Positions 39,270-46,613 of a stretch of DNA of 64,000 bases are shown piece by piece. The translations under genes and the position numbers were made by a program. Within the stretch, counting starts at the first letter, position 1. Every line of letters starts with the position of its first letter. This DNA comes from Balneatrix alpica DSM 16621. GTDB lineage: Bacteria > Pseudomonadota > Gammaproteobacteria > Pseudomonadales > Balneatricaceae. Below the pieces are notes generated by a model. The model saw nothing but the letters and a program-made list of their open reading frames with translations. It was not told the DNA's origin and searched no databases. The DNA is taken from assembly GCF_000619885.1 (NCBI RefSeq), contig NZ_JHUZ01000006.1, forward strand, positions 62,001-126,000. The letters are read 5' to 3'.

Positions 39270-39713
39270 TTAAGGCGCTAATCTTGCCAGCACACGTCGT
39301 ATTAGCCAACCCAGTAACGGCAAGCGCCAATAAAAGGGTTCACCAGCATCCCAAAAATCCTGATGTCGACTAACTCGACCATCCTCAGCAAAATCCAGCA
39401 CACTGGTGCCCTGAAAATCCCACCCCCCTAAACGACCAGCCTGGCCTTGAAAACGCCACAACAACAGGCAGCGATTGCCACTCCAAGCTTGATTAAGAAT
39501 AGTGAAACGCGGCTGCTGCACATTAGCGACAAAATGCGCTAACACCCGCTGCAGCGCCTGTCTTCCCTGCACCTGATTAAAGGGATCGGCAAAATAGACC
39601 TGCTCAGTTACCAGGCTCGCTAGTGGCGGCCATGGCTGGTCCAGTCGTTGAAAAAAATCCAGATAAGCGTCCAGGCCTGCCTGTAAACGCGGATCGCTAT
39701 GTTTTTCCATCAT
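39270..39713 (-). CDS. NTF2/SnoaL-like family protein
   Basis: A 147-residue small soluble protein with the NTF2-like alpha+beta fold: YLDFFQRLDQPWPPLASLVTEQVYFADPFNQVQG is the typical cone-fold entry, and TSVLDFAEDGRVSRHQDFWDAGEPFYWRLPLLG the exit. NTF2-like proteins of this group are regularly found beside SDR and amine-oxidase/methyltransferase lipid operons. It starts within or just after the SDR stop (39716) with GGA before the ATG, as last gene of the leftward ECF-linked operon. Function unknown; isomerase, hydratase or ligand-binding roles are possible. Confidence 0.75.
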   Translation of the reverse strand: MMEKHSDPRLQAGLDAYLDFFQRLDQPWPPLASLVTEQVYFADPFNQVQGRQALQRVLAHFVANVQQPRFTILNQAWSGNRCLLLWRFQGQAGRLGGWDFQGTSVLDFAEDGRVSRHQDFWDAGEPFYWRLPLLGWLIRRVLARLAP

Positions 39714-39715
39714 CT

Positions 39716-40459
39716 TTATCCATAACCGGTAAACCACCGGATTAAGGTGGCATAGCAGCGATAAGGTAACAGACGCAACAATGCCAGCGGCCAGGCTAAC
39801 CGGCGTGGGAATACGATCTGTAAAGATTGACGCTGCATTCCCCGCACAATGCGCCTGGCAGCCTCTTCGGCGGAGATTAAAAATGGCATCGGAAAAGGAT
39901 TGCGCGCCGTCAAAGGGGTTTCGACAAAACCGGGATGAATAATCTTCAGACTGACTCCTGATCCCATCAGCTCCAACTGTAATGCCTCGCAGGCATGATG
40001 TAGCGCTGCTTTACCGGCACCATAGGCCGCTGCGCTGGGCAAACCCCGATAACTGGAGAGTGAGCCCATCACACCGATCCGTCCCTGATTGCGTTCACGC
40101 ATATCCGCCAAGACCCAAGCCAGTAACTCCAGGGTGGCCAGCACATTCAAGTTAAATAACTGCCGTACTGACTCGCCACTAAAGTGGGCAAGGGGAGTAG
40201 GAATATGAGTGCCCGCGTTGAGAATCACCCAATCTGGCATCCCCCACTCGCTTTTTAAGCGTTGATAGCATTGCTGTAACCCCTGCCTATCCGTCACATC
40301 CACCGCAAAAGGAGTAATACCAGGCTGCTGTTCAGCCAACTGTTGCAAAGCAGCCTGGTTACGGGCACTGACCGCCACCAACCAACCCTGCTTCGCTAAC
40401 TCACAGGCCAGTGCCCGGCCGATCCCCTGGCTAGCGCCAGTTATCCACGCGCGCTTCAT
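39716..40459 (-). CDS. Short-chain dehydrogenase/reductase
   Basis: A 247-residue SDR. NAD(P)-binding motif TGASQGIGRALA at about 6-17 and catalytic Ser-Tyr-Lys (GSLSSYRGLPSAAAYGAGKAAL) are intact; the C-terminus is hydrophobic (LAWPLALLRLLPYRCYATLIRWF), suggesting membrane association and a lipidic substrate. The ATG at 40459 overlaps the previous stop (ATGA at 40456-40459). Member of the lipid-modification operon; probably acts on a fatty acyl or modified-lipid intermediate. Confidence 0.88.
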   Translation of the reverse strand: MKRAWITGASQGIGRALACELAKQGWLVAVSARNQAALQQLAEQQPGITPFAVDVTDRQGLQQCYQRLKSEWGMPDWVILNAGTHIPTPLAHFSGESVRQLFNLNVLATLELLAWVLADMRERNQGRIGVMGSLSSYRGLPSAAAYGAGKAALHHACEALQLELMGSGVSLKIIHPGFVETPLTARNPFPMPFLISAEEAARRIVRGMQRQSLQIVFPRRLAWPLALLRLLPYRCYATLIRWFTGYG

Positions 40460-41115
40460 GGCTCCACCTGGCAACGCCGGCAGCGCAGTTCAATCCAGCT
40501 AGCATCCCGAGCTTTGAATCTCAGCCCTACCCAGCGCCCCCGCTGGTCATACCAAACCTGGGTATCGTGCAGCTCTCCCTCATAAGCAAAACCTTGAGCC
40601 TCTAAGGATTGTCCATTGCTATGCACAGCCGCAAGCGAGATGGGCCCTAGTTGAAACCGGTTGAGGCGCCCCGTCAGAGTATTGAATAACTGGGTTTGCT
40701 CTAACACTCGCCGATCGTAATGGTGACTAAGCCAAAGCGGTAAGGCTAATTGTCGCCCATCTGGCCCTTGTAATACCTCACCCTGACGCTGCCATAGCTG
40801 GCTGCTCTGCTCACCATTGTCATTAATGGTTATCCTCAAGCTTTGCAGTTGTTCACCCTGCCATTGCTCGACTGCTTGGTAGTGATAGTCATAGTGCCAC
40901 CAGAGAATGGCTATGTTCATATCCAACTCGGATATCACCTGCCAGTCATTCTCCCCACCGACAAACTGCAAGCGATACTGACCAACCTGTTGTCCCTTAC
41001 GCAGGACAGAGAAATCCCAAACGGTGCTGCCATAGAGTTGCTGCCAGTGCGCTAGGCTCGCCACACTCCATGGGCTGAGCAGCAATAGACCGAGGCCTAA
41101 CAGGTATTTAGTCAT
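40456..41115 (-). CDS. DUF6134-like secreted protein
   Basis: A 219-residue protein with an N-terminal signal peptide (about 1-20, LLGLGLLLLSPWSVASLA) and a mainly beta domain: WDFSVLRKGQQVGQYRLQFVGG, WHYDYHYQAVEQWQGEQLQSLRITINDNGE. I place it in DUF6134 from the pattern 'short beta strands plus YxYxxxxxEQWxGxxL'. Predicted periplasmic. It overlaps the DUF3833 gene end (41108) by 8 bases and the SDR start by 4. Role unknown; the beta-rich lipid-carrier-like shape would suit periplasmic lipid handling, an inference only. Confidence 0.7.
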   Translation of the reverse strand: MTKYLLGLGLLLLSPWSVASLAHWQQLYGSTVWDFSVLRKGQQVGQYRLQFVGGENDWQVISELDMNIAILWWHYDYHYQAVEQWQGEQLQSLRITINDNGEQSSQLWQRQGEVLQGPDGRQLALPLWLSHHYDRRVLEQTQLFNTLTGRLNRFQLGPISLAAVHSNGQSLEAQGFAYEGELHDTQVWYDQRGRWVGLRFKARDASWIELRCRRCQVEP

Positions 41116-41671
41116 TGCCACCCCAGCCCTGTTTGGCGTGGTTAGGCGGCCTATAATCCAACCAGGTGTGCCTATCTGCCGGTGCGTGCTTGGTAAAAAA
41201 CAGCGTGACTCTTCCCAGCTCCACCCCCCATTTACGCACCCTAGCCGTATTAATCAGTACCAGCCCCGGTTGCAAATACATCCAATCATTAAAGCGCACC
41301 CGATACTGCCCCTCACCCAGGGGAAGCCACATCTCATAATGCCAGTTAAAAGCATTACCACTGACTTGTCCCTTGGCTTCTCCAATGACATCGGCTGCCT
41401 GTCCCTGATAACGGCCCTTTACCTGAGGTTGCAGCATCCAGCTGCGTTGCTGAGTCTCTCCATCGTTATAAATGAAGTGTTCATCCAGATGCAGCTGACC
41501 TTGCTGATATTGCCCCTCAATCAGCACCTGAAACTGTCGCCGAACTTTGCCAAAACGATCCTCAAACAAGCCCCACGCCCAGGTTTGGCCCTGAAAATAC
41601 TCTTCTATCCGCAAAGCAGGCTGAGGTAAGGCAACCTCCTCTAGCTGCATGGCACTGCACCCCATCACCAT
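41108..41671 (-). CDS. DUF3833-like lipoprotein, 5' end possibly truncated
   Basis: A 187-residue protein of the DUF3833 family: EEYFQGQTWAWGLFEDRFGKVRRQFQVLIEG, DEHFIYNDGETQQRSWMLQ, FNDWMYLQPGLVLINTARVRKWGVELGRVTLFF. Relatives start with a lipoprotein signal peptide. Here only a rudiment remains: from the first ATG the protein reads MVMGCSAM, with a lipobox-like Cys but no hydrophobic stretch before it, and in-frame codons upstream run into a TGA without another ATG or GTG. Either translation starts at a rare codon or the 5' end was lost. Fourth gene of the ECF-linked operon. Confidence 0.65.
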   Translation of the reverse strand: MVMGCSAMQLEEVALPQPALRIEEYFQGQTWAWGLFEDRFGKVRRQFQVLIEGQYQQGQLHLDEHFIYNDGETQQRSWMLQPQVKGRYQGQAADVIGEAKGQVSGNAFNWHYEMWLPLGEGQYRVRFNDWMYLQPGLVLINTARVRKWGVELGRVTLFFTKHAPADRHTWLDYRPPNHAKQGWGGND

Positions 41672-41806
41672 CGTTAATCCACTCGCCTTGGTCAGTTGAA
41701 CGGCTCATTCCGTCCCTGTCAGGCTGTCACTCTCTTCCAGTACGCGGAGTATGCAGAGGTAGATCACCCACAACAGCCAGGGATACTAGCGCACAGGCCG
41801 GTACCC

Positions 41807-43042
41807 TCATGGCTGACGGTGGCGAAGTTGGTAGAAGCGCACATTGATCGAGCCGTGCTTAAAGCCACTCTCACAGTAAGCCAGATAGTATTTCCACATC
41901 CGGCGGAAACGTTCGTCAAAGCCCAGCGATTCAATCTGCTGCCAAGCTTGGTCAAAACGCTGATGCCAGGCAGCCAGTGTGCTGGCGTAATCCTGACCAA
42001 ACGCCTCCGTGTGGCTCAGTTGCAAACCCGCACGGTCAATTTCTTCCTGCATGCGCTGATGGCTGGGTAGCATTCCCCCTGGAAAGATATAGCGCTGAAT
42101 AAAATCACAACCACGGCGATAACGTGGGAAGCGGCGCTCATCAATCGTAATTACCTGTAATACCGCCACACCATCCGCAGCCAATAACTGCTTTAATTTG
42201 GCGAAATAACGCGGCCAGTTTTCTTCGCCTACTGCTTCGAACATTTCAATCGACACAATGCGCTGATACTGCCCCTGCACATCACGGTAATCCGTCAGAC
42301 TGGCTTGCGCCTGCTGCTCAAAGACCTGTAAACGCTGCTGGCAATAGGCTAATTGCTCCTCCGATAATGTGACACCATTCCAGATAGAACTGGGGTATCG
42401 AGTAAGCAAGTGCTCACCCATACCACCCCAACCACAGCCTATTTCCAATACTCGTTGACCTGGATGCGGCTCCAACAGTTGTAAAATCTGCTGGTATTTA
42501 GCTTGCTGGGCTTGTTCCAAGCTCATCTCTGCCTGCACATAGCGAGCAGAGGAGTAGGTCATGCTGCTATCCAGCCAGTGCTGGTAGAAGTCATTGCCCA
42601 GATCATAGTGATAGGCAATATTGCGGCGGCTCCCCCGCTTGGTATTGGCATTAAACAGATGAAGCAAACGGCTCAGGCTACGGCTCAGGCGATTCCCCTG
42701 AAAAATCTGCTCCAACGCCTGCTCGTTATGCATTGCCCAATCCGTCAGTTGTAGCAGGTCTTCACTGTCCCACTCCTGCTGCATGTAGGCCTCAGCCCAC
42801 CCCAGCACTCCCCCCTGTAAAACGCGCCACACGGCTTTTTGCGAATGCAAATGCACATGAGGAACCACTACCCCAGCCTGAATGTGCCCCAATTGCCAAT
42901 GCTGCCCACGCCAACTCAAATGCAAACGGGTAAGGGGGCTAGACTGCAAACGGCGTAATAACCAGGACACTAGCCAGGGTGCACGCTCAGGCAGGCTAAG
43001 ATTTTGCTGCGATTGTTCGGAACGACTACTTGGCGGCATCAT
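41807..43042 (-). CDS. Cyclopropane-fatty-acyl-phospholipid synthase-like methyltransferase
   Basis: A 411-residue SAM-dependent methyltransferase of the Cfa family. The N-terminal lipid-binding part (WRGQHWQLGHIQAG, VLGWAEAYMQQEWDSEDLLQLTDW) precedes YDLGNDFYQHWLDSSMTYSSARY and the SAM motif RVLEIGCGWGGMGEHLL; SIEMFEAVGEENWPRYF and FIQRYIFPGGMLPS are family signatures. It methylates the double bond of membrane fatty acids; product could be a cyclopropane, or a methyl-branched fatty acid on the way to a furan fatty acid as reported for relatives in Rhodobacter. ATG at 43042 overlaps the DUF1365 stop (ATGA) with AGGAG upstream. Confidence 0.9.
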   Translation of the reverse strand: MMPPSSRSEQSQQNLSLPERAPWLVSWLLRRLQSSPLTRLHLSWRGQHWQLGHIQAGVVVPHVHLHSQKAVWRVLQGGVLGWAEAYMQQEWDSEDLLQLTDWAMHNEQALEQIFQGNRLSRSLSRLLHLFNANTKRGSRRNIAYHYDLGNDFYQHWLDSSMTYSSARYVQAEMSLEQAQQAKYQQILQLLEPHPGQRVLEIGCGWGGMGEHLLTRYPSSIWNGVTLSEEQLAYCQQRLQVFEQQAQASLTDYRDVQGQYQRIVSIEMFEAVGEENWPRYFAKLKQLLAADGVAVLQVITIDERRFPRYRRGCDFIQRYIFPGGMLPSHQRMQEEIDRAGLQLSHTEAFGQDYASTLAAWHQRFDQAWQQIESLGFDERFRRMWKYYLAYCESGFKHGSINVRFYQLRHRQP

Positions 43043-43851
43043 GCGGACTTCTCCTGTGTAGACTCTCTGGCACTCACTGACGCCTGTCCCCGGCTCCAAG
43101 CCCAGGGACGGCTGGCTTGATGACGAAACACCGGTACACCCTTCCACCACAAACGCAGTGCTTGCCAGTGAATAGCTGCTATCACCTTCAGGGTCATCAG
43201 GGGCATGGCCATTAATTGGCGCCTTAATTGGGGCGAACTCAGGGGGACACGCTGTCCATAAAATTGGGCGTGCAATAACGGCCCCTGCTCATCCAACTGC
43301 AAAATCCCTACCCGCAGTTGCGAGCCCGGTAACTGAATGCGAAAACGGTAGTGACTCTGCATCGGGGTAAAAGGGGACACATACATGCGTTTGCCCGCCT
43401 GCTGGCGCTGTAATGCGCCAGCTTGGGGTTGATCAATCAGATACAGATGCCGCTCCCCCAAGGTGTTATTCACCTCATGCAGCGTCGCCAGTAGCTGACC
43501 CGCTTCATCCTCACAGAAATAAATACTGATAGGGTTAAAGACATATCCCCAGATTCTGGGATAACAGAGCAGCTTAATCCGTGCGGGTTTAGCCAAGCCT
43601 GCTTCTGCCAGCAGCCTTTCGACCTGGACACGCAGGGGATGTACAGAACCATCGCCATGATCAGCTTCATGAAAGCTAAAGGGTGCCCAACGATTCACCG
43701 CCAGCCAGGGACTAAGACGATCCAGCTCTGTCAGCTCATCCAAATCCACCAGCCAAGAACAAACCTGATACTGAAACCGGTGGGTACGGGGCCGCCAGCG
43801 ATGGTGCATCACCCAACCACGATAGAGGCAAGATTGCAGCGCACTGCTCAT
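43039..43851 (-). CDS. DUF1365 family protein
   Basis: A 270-residue protein of the DUF1365 family, recognised by WVMHHRWRPRTHRFQYQVCSWLVDLDEL, RIKLLCYPRIWGYVFNPISIYFC and MYVSPFTPMQSHYRFRI. The family almost always sits between an FAD amine oxidase and a Cfa-like methyltransferase, as here, and is thought to serve in the same lipid modification. Start and stop overlap both neighbours by four bases. Biochemical activity unknown to me. Confidence 0.88.
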   Translation of the reverse strand: MSSALQSCLYRGWVMHHRWRPRTHRFQYQVCSWLVDLDELTELDRLSPWLAVNRWAPFSFHEADHGDGSVHPLRVQVERLLAEAGLAKPARIKLLCYPRIWGYVFNPISIYFCEDEAGQLLATLHEVNNTLGERHLYLIDQPQAGALQRQQAGKRMYVSPFTPMQSHYRFRIQLPGSQLRVGILQLDEQGPLLHAQFYGQRVPLSSPQLRRQLMAMPLMTLKVIAAIHWQALRLWWKGVPVFRHQASRPWAWSRGQASVSARESTQEKSA

Positions 43852-45179
43852 GCTGCATGCTCAACAAAACGCTGATGCCAGTCAGCCGGCAATTGAATAC
43901 GATCCTGCTCAGGCCGATGGGCCCAGGGTCGTTGCTGACCACTGATGGCTTCAGCTACTGCCAAACCAGCCTGTAAACCATCCTCATGGAAACCATAACC
44001 ACACCAAGCGCCACAGAACCAGGTACGGTGCAGCCCCTGCACATCCCACAGGCGCGGTTGGGCACGCAAAGCATGGCGATCAAATAGCGGATGGTCATAC
44101 AGAAAGCTGGCATGAACTCGGCGAGGTTCTTCTGGTGGATTAAGCGTCACCAGCAGTGGCTCGTGGCTAGGCAGATGTTGTAGCGCATTCATCCAATAGG
44201 TGACCGCCACCTTGGCCTCCTCACCCTGCCCTTGTCCCAGATAATTCCAGCTGGCCCAGGCTTTCTGGCGCTTAGGCATCAAACGGCTATCGGAATGCAA
44301 AATGGCCAGGTTGCGTTCGTACTTGAATGGCGCCAATACCTGGCGTTCTTCCAAGGTCACATCTTCCAGCAACTGTAAGGACTGATCGGCATGGCAAGCC
44401 ATCACTACCTGATCGAAATGCCATTGATCTCCCTGCCAGTCCTCCACCAACACCTTGCCCGGCAAGCGACGTACCCGACGTACTCCACGGTTGCAGCGCG
44501 CCGTGTCTCCTAACTGCTGCAAAATGGCCTGCACATAACTGCGACTGCCCCCTACCACCGTATGCCACTGGGGACGATCCTTTAGCTGCAACAAACCATG
44601 GTTCTCACAGAAACGCAGGAAGGTCTGAGCAGGGTAGTCGAGCATCTTAGCCGCGGGGGTCGACCAGATCGCCGCCCCCATTGGGATCAAGTGGGCATCC
44701 CGGAACCATTCACCGTACTTACCCTGTTGCAACAGCATTCCCAGGGTGACCTCTTCCGGCAAAGATTGGCGCCACCAGTCAGCCTCTTTATAAAAACGCA
44801 GAATATCGCGCAACATACGCCAGTAAGCAGGCTTAAATGCCAAACTGGGTTGGGCAAACAAGCCCGCCAAGTTAGTGCCAGCGTACTCCAATGCCCCATG
44901 CTGATTGGCAAGCTGCATGGAAACGGAAAAGGACATTGTTGTCGGCTGCGTCTGCACCCCCAGCTGCTTAAACAGCTGTACCAAATTGGGGTAGCAACGT
45001 TCGTTGAAAACAATAAATCCTGTATCCACCGGCACCCCTTGCACATCCACGGTGTTACTGTGACCACCAAAGCGGTCATCCTTCTCAAACAGAGTGACAT
45101 CGTGGAAGCGACTCAACCACCAGGCACAGGAGAGCCCGGTAATTCCTGAACCTATCACGGCAATTTTTTGCTTTTTCAT
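43848..45179 (-). CDS. FAD-dependent amine-oxidase-like / desaturase-like protein
   Basis: A 443-residue flavoprotein. FAD-binding motif KIAVIGSGITGLSCAWWLSR with the following acidic strand end (DVTLFEKDDRFGGHSNTV) is typical of the amine oxidase / phytoene desaturase superfamily; the C-terminal FAD contact appears as RTWFCGAWCGYGFHEDGLQAGLAVAEAI. With DUF1365 and the methyltransferase it forms a conserved lipid-modification trio. The ATG at 45179 begins MKKQKIAV; 45227 would start in the promoter. First gene behind an ECF-type promoter at 45212-45239. Substrate inferred to be a membrane fatty acid. Confidence 0.88.
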   Translation of the reverse strand: MKKQKIAVIGSGITGLSCAWWLSRFHDVTLFEKDDRFGGHSNTVDVQGVPVDTGFIVFNERCYPNLVQLFKQLGVQTQPTTMSFSVSMQLANQHGALEYAGTNLAGLFAQPSLAFKPAYWRMLRDILRFYKEADWWRQSLPEEVTLGMLLQQGKYGEWFRDAHLIPMGAAIWSTPAAKMLDYPAQTFLRFCENHGLLQLKDRPQWHTVVGGSRSYVQAILQQLGDTARCNRGVRRVRRLPGKVLVEDWQGDQWHFDQVVMACHADQSLQLLEDVTLEERQVLAPFKYERNLAILHSDSRLMPKRQKAWASWNYLGQGQGEEAKVAVTYWMNALQHLPSHEPLLVTLNPPEEPRRVHASFLYDHPLFDRHALRAQPRLWDVQGLHRTWFCGAWCGYGFHEDGLQAGLAVAEAISGQQRPWAHRPEQDRIQLPADWHQRFVEHAA

Positions 45180-45211
45180 GGCTATCCCGCCGTTTCCTGA
45201 GCTTTGCCTTA

Positions 45212-45239
45212 TATACGCCAGGGCCAAGTAGCTGGATCA
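45212..45239 (-). promoter_or_regulatory. Predicted ECF (RpoE/ChrR-type) promoter of the lipid operon
   Basis: On the minus strand TGATCC, 16 bases, CGTATA. This has the same hexamers and spacing as the promoter facing the sigma gene (45273-45300), and TGATCC is the -35 type known for the singlet-oxygen sigma-E of Rhodobacter. Confidence 0.8.
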
Positions 45240-45272
45240 CAGACTTACCGATCCTTATTGCTCCCGCTACAC

Positions 45273-45300
45273 TGATCCAACCCCCACTCCTTGGCGTATA
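45273..45300 (+). promoter_or_regulatory. Predicted ECF promoter of the sigma/anti-sigma operon
   Basis: TGATCC (45273-45278), 16 bases, CGTATA (45295-45300). Transcription would start at about 45307, ahead of the sigma gene, implying autoregulation. The two divergent -35 elements are 33 bases apart. Confidence 0.8.
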
Positions 45301-45338
45301 GAACTTCACCTAAACAAGACGGGTGGATGGGGTGCAAA

Positions 45339-45920
45339 ATGGTGGCTGCCCTGATGATTGAAGATTCTCTGCAACAAAGTGACTGGCCTGTACTGATGGC
45401 AGCGGTCGTCGAGCATGGCGATAAGCAGGCTTTTATGCAGATTTATGATCACTTTGCTCCCCGCTTGGTGTCCTATTTACAGGCGCAGGGAGCCTCCACC
45501 GCCCAGGCCGAAGAACTGGCCCAGGAGGCCATGCTGAATGTCTGGCGCAAGGCACCTCTCTACCAAGCCGATAAAGCTGCCCTTAGTACCTGGATTTTTC
45601 GCATTGCCCGCAATCTCTACATCGACAGCCTTAGGCGTCAACGCATGTTATTAGTGGAATGGGACGATCAATATGAACAGCAGGAAAGCTTCGATTCCCC
45701 TCTGCTAGAAGGGGGAGATGATCATCTGGTGGAAGCCAGAATCAAAGCCGCGATGGAGTCGTTACCCAATCAACAGGCTCAGGTTGTGTATAAATCGTTT
45801 TTTGAAAGCAAAAGCCACAGTGAAATTGCCGCCGACATGGACCTACCCCTTGGCAGCGTTAAATCAAGTTTGCGTCTGGCTTTTCAGAAGTTGCGTCAAG
45901 CACTGGGAGGCCCGCAATGA
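45339..45920 (+). CDS. ECF sigma factor, RpoE/ChrR-partner group (ECF11-like)
   Basis: A 193-residue ECF sigma factor. Region 2 spans about 30-90 (MQIYDHFAPRLVSYLQAQG, EELAQEAMLNVWRKA, LSTWIFRIARNLYIDSLRR) and region 4 about 130-190 (LPNQQAQVVYKSFFESKSHSEIAADMDLPLGSVKSSLRLAFQKLRQAL). Its immediate partner encodes a ChrR-type anti-sigma, as with the singlet-oxygen sigma factors. Start chosen at ATG 45339 behind GGGGTG; 45327 or 45354 are alternatives; the frame extending to 45291 would begin inside the -10. Stop overlaps the anti-sigma ATG by four bases. Confidence 0.92.
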   Translation: MVAALMIEDSLQQSDWPVLMAAVVEHGDKQAFMQIYDHFAPRLVSYLQAQGASTAQAEELAQEAMLNVWRKAPLYQADKAALSTWIFRIARNLYIDSLRRQRMLLVEWDDQYEQQESFDSPLLEGGDDHLVEARIKAAMESLPNQQAQVVYKSFFESKSHSEIAADMDLPLGSVKSSLRLAFQKLRQALGGPQ

Positions 45921-46591
45921 ATATTCATCACCACCCCGATGACGCTACCCTGTTCTCCTACACCAGCGGAGCCCTACCCGCCGCCCTCAGCGTGGTGGTG
46001 GCCTGTCATTTACAGGCCTGTCCAGTATGCCGCCAACGGCTACAACATAGCCTGCAATTAGCTGGTGGTCTGCTGGCGAATCAGGCTCCTGCCAAGCTCA
46101 ATCCACAGCAACGTTCAACCATGTTGGATCTATTGGAACAAACACCACAGCTTTGTCCCAGTAATCAGTCCCGTCAGGAGGTTGTGGATAATCAAGCGAT
46201 TGATCTGCGCCAACAATTACCCACAGCCTTGGCTCCCTGGCTGGCCGGACAGAGTTATCAACAACTGCCCTGGCGCAGCCTGGCACCAGGTCTGCGTCAG
46301 ATCAAATTGGATATCGCTGAGGGTAATCTGCGCCTGCTGCGCATTGCCCCTGGCACCAGCATGCCCATTCATTCCCATAGCGGTAGTGAACTGACGCTTG
46401 TGCTGCGTGGTTCCTATTCGGATGAAATTGGCCGCTTCCAATCCGGTGATCTGGCCGACCTCGACCCTCAGGTGGAGCATCAGCCAATTGCCGATCGTGA
46501 TGAAGATTGCATCTGTCTGATCGCCACCGACGCACCGCTGAAGTTCAAAGGCATTGTTCCACGCCTATTGCAGCCTTTCTTTGGTCTTTAG
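45917..46591 (+). CDS. ChrR-type zinc anti-sigma factor with cupin domain
   Basis: A 224-residue anti-sigma. The N-terminal zinc anti-sigma domain has the ligands His6, His31, Cys35 and Cys38 in the spacing known for Rhodobacter ChrR. The C-terminal cupin (about 118-215) has HSHSGSELTLVL with His152, His154 and Glu158, and His188 (VEHQP), again in ChrR-like spacing. In ChrR this domain is needed to release sigma under singlet oxygen. Translationally coupled to the sigma gene. All expected metal ligands are present, so the response is probably functional. Confidence 0.92.
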   Translation: MNIHHHPDDATLFSYTSGALPAALSVVVACHLQACPVCRQRLQHSLQLAGGLLANQAPAKLNPQQRSTMLDLLEQTPQLCPSNQSRQEVVDNQAIDLRQQLPTALAPWLAGQSYQQLPWRSLAPGLRQIKLDIAEGNLRLLRIAPGTSMPIHSHSGSELTLVLRGSYSDEIGRFQSGDLADLDPQVEHQPIADRDEDCICLIATDAPLKFKGIVPRLLQPFFGL

Positions 46592-46613
46592 GTGCCGCAC
46601 CCGCTCATGGTGG

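Noticed and set aside
45291-45338. Upstream start for the ECF sigma factor at 45291
   Set aside because: The TTG lies in the promoter -10 region and would precede the predicted transcription start.
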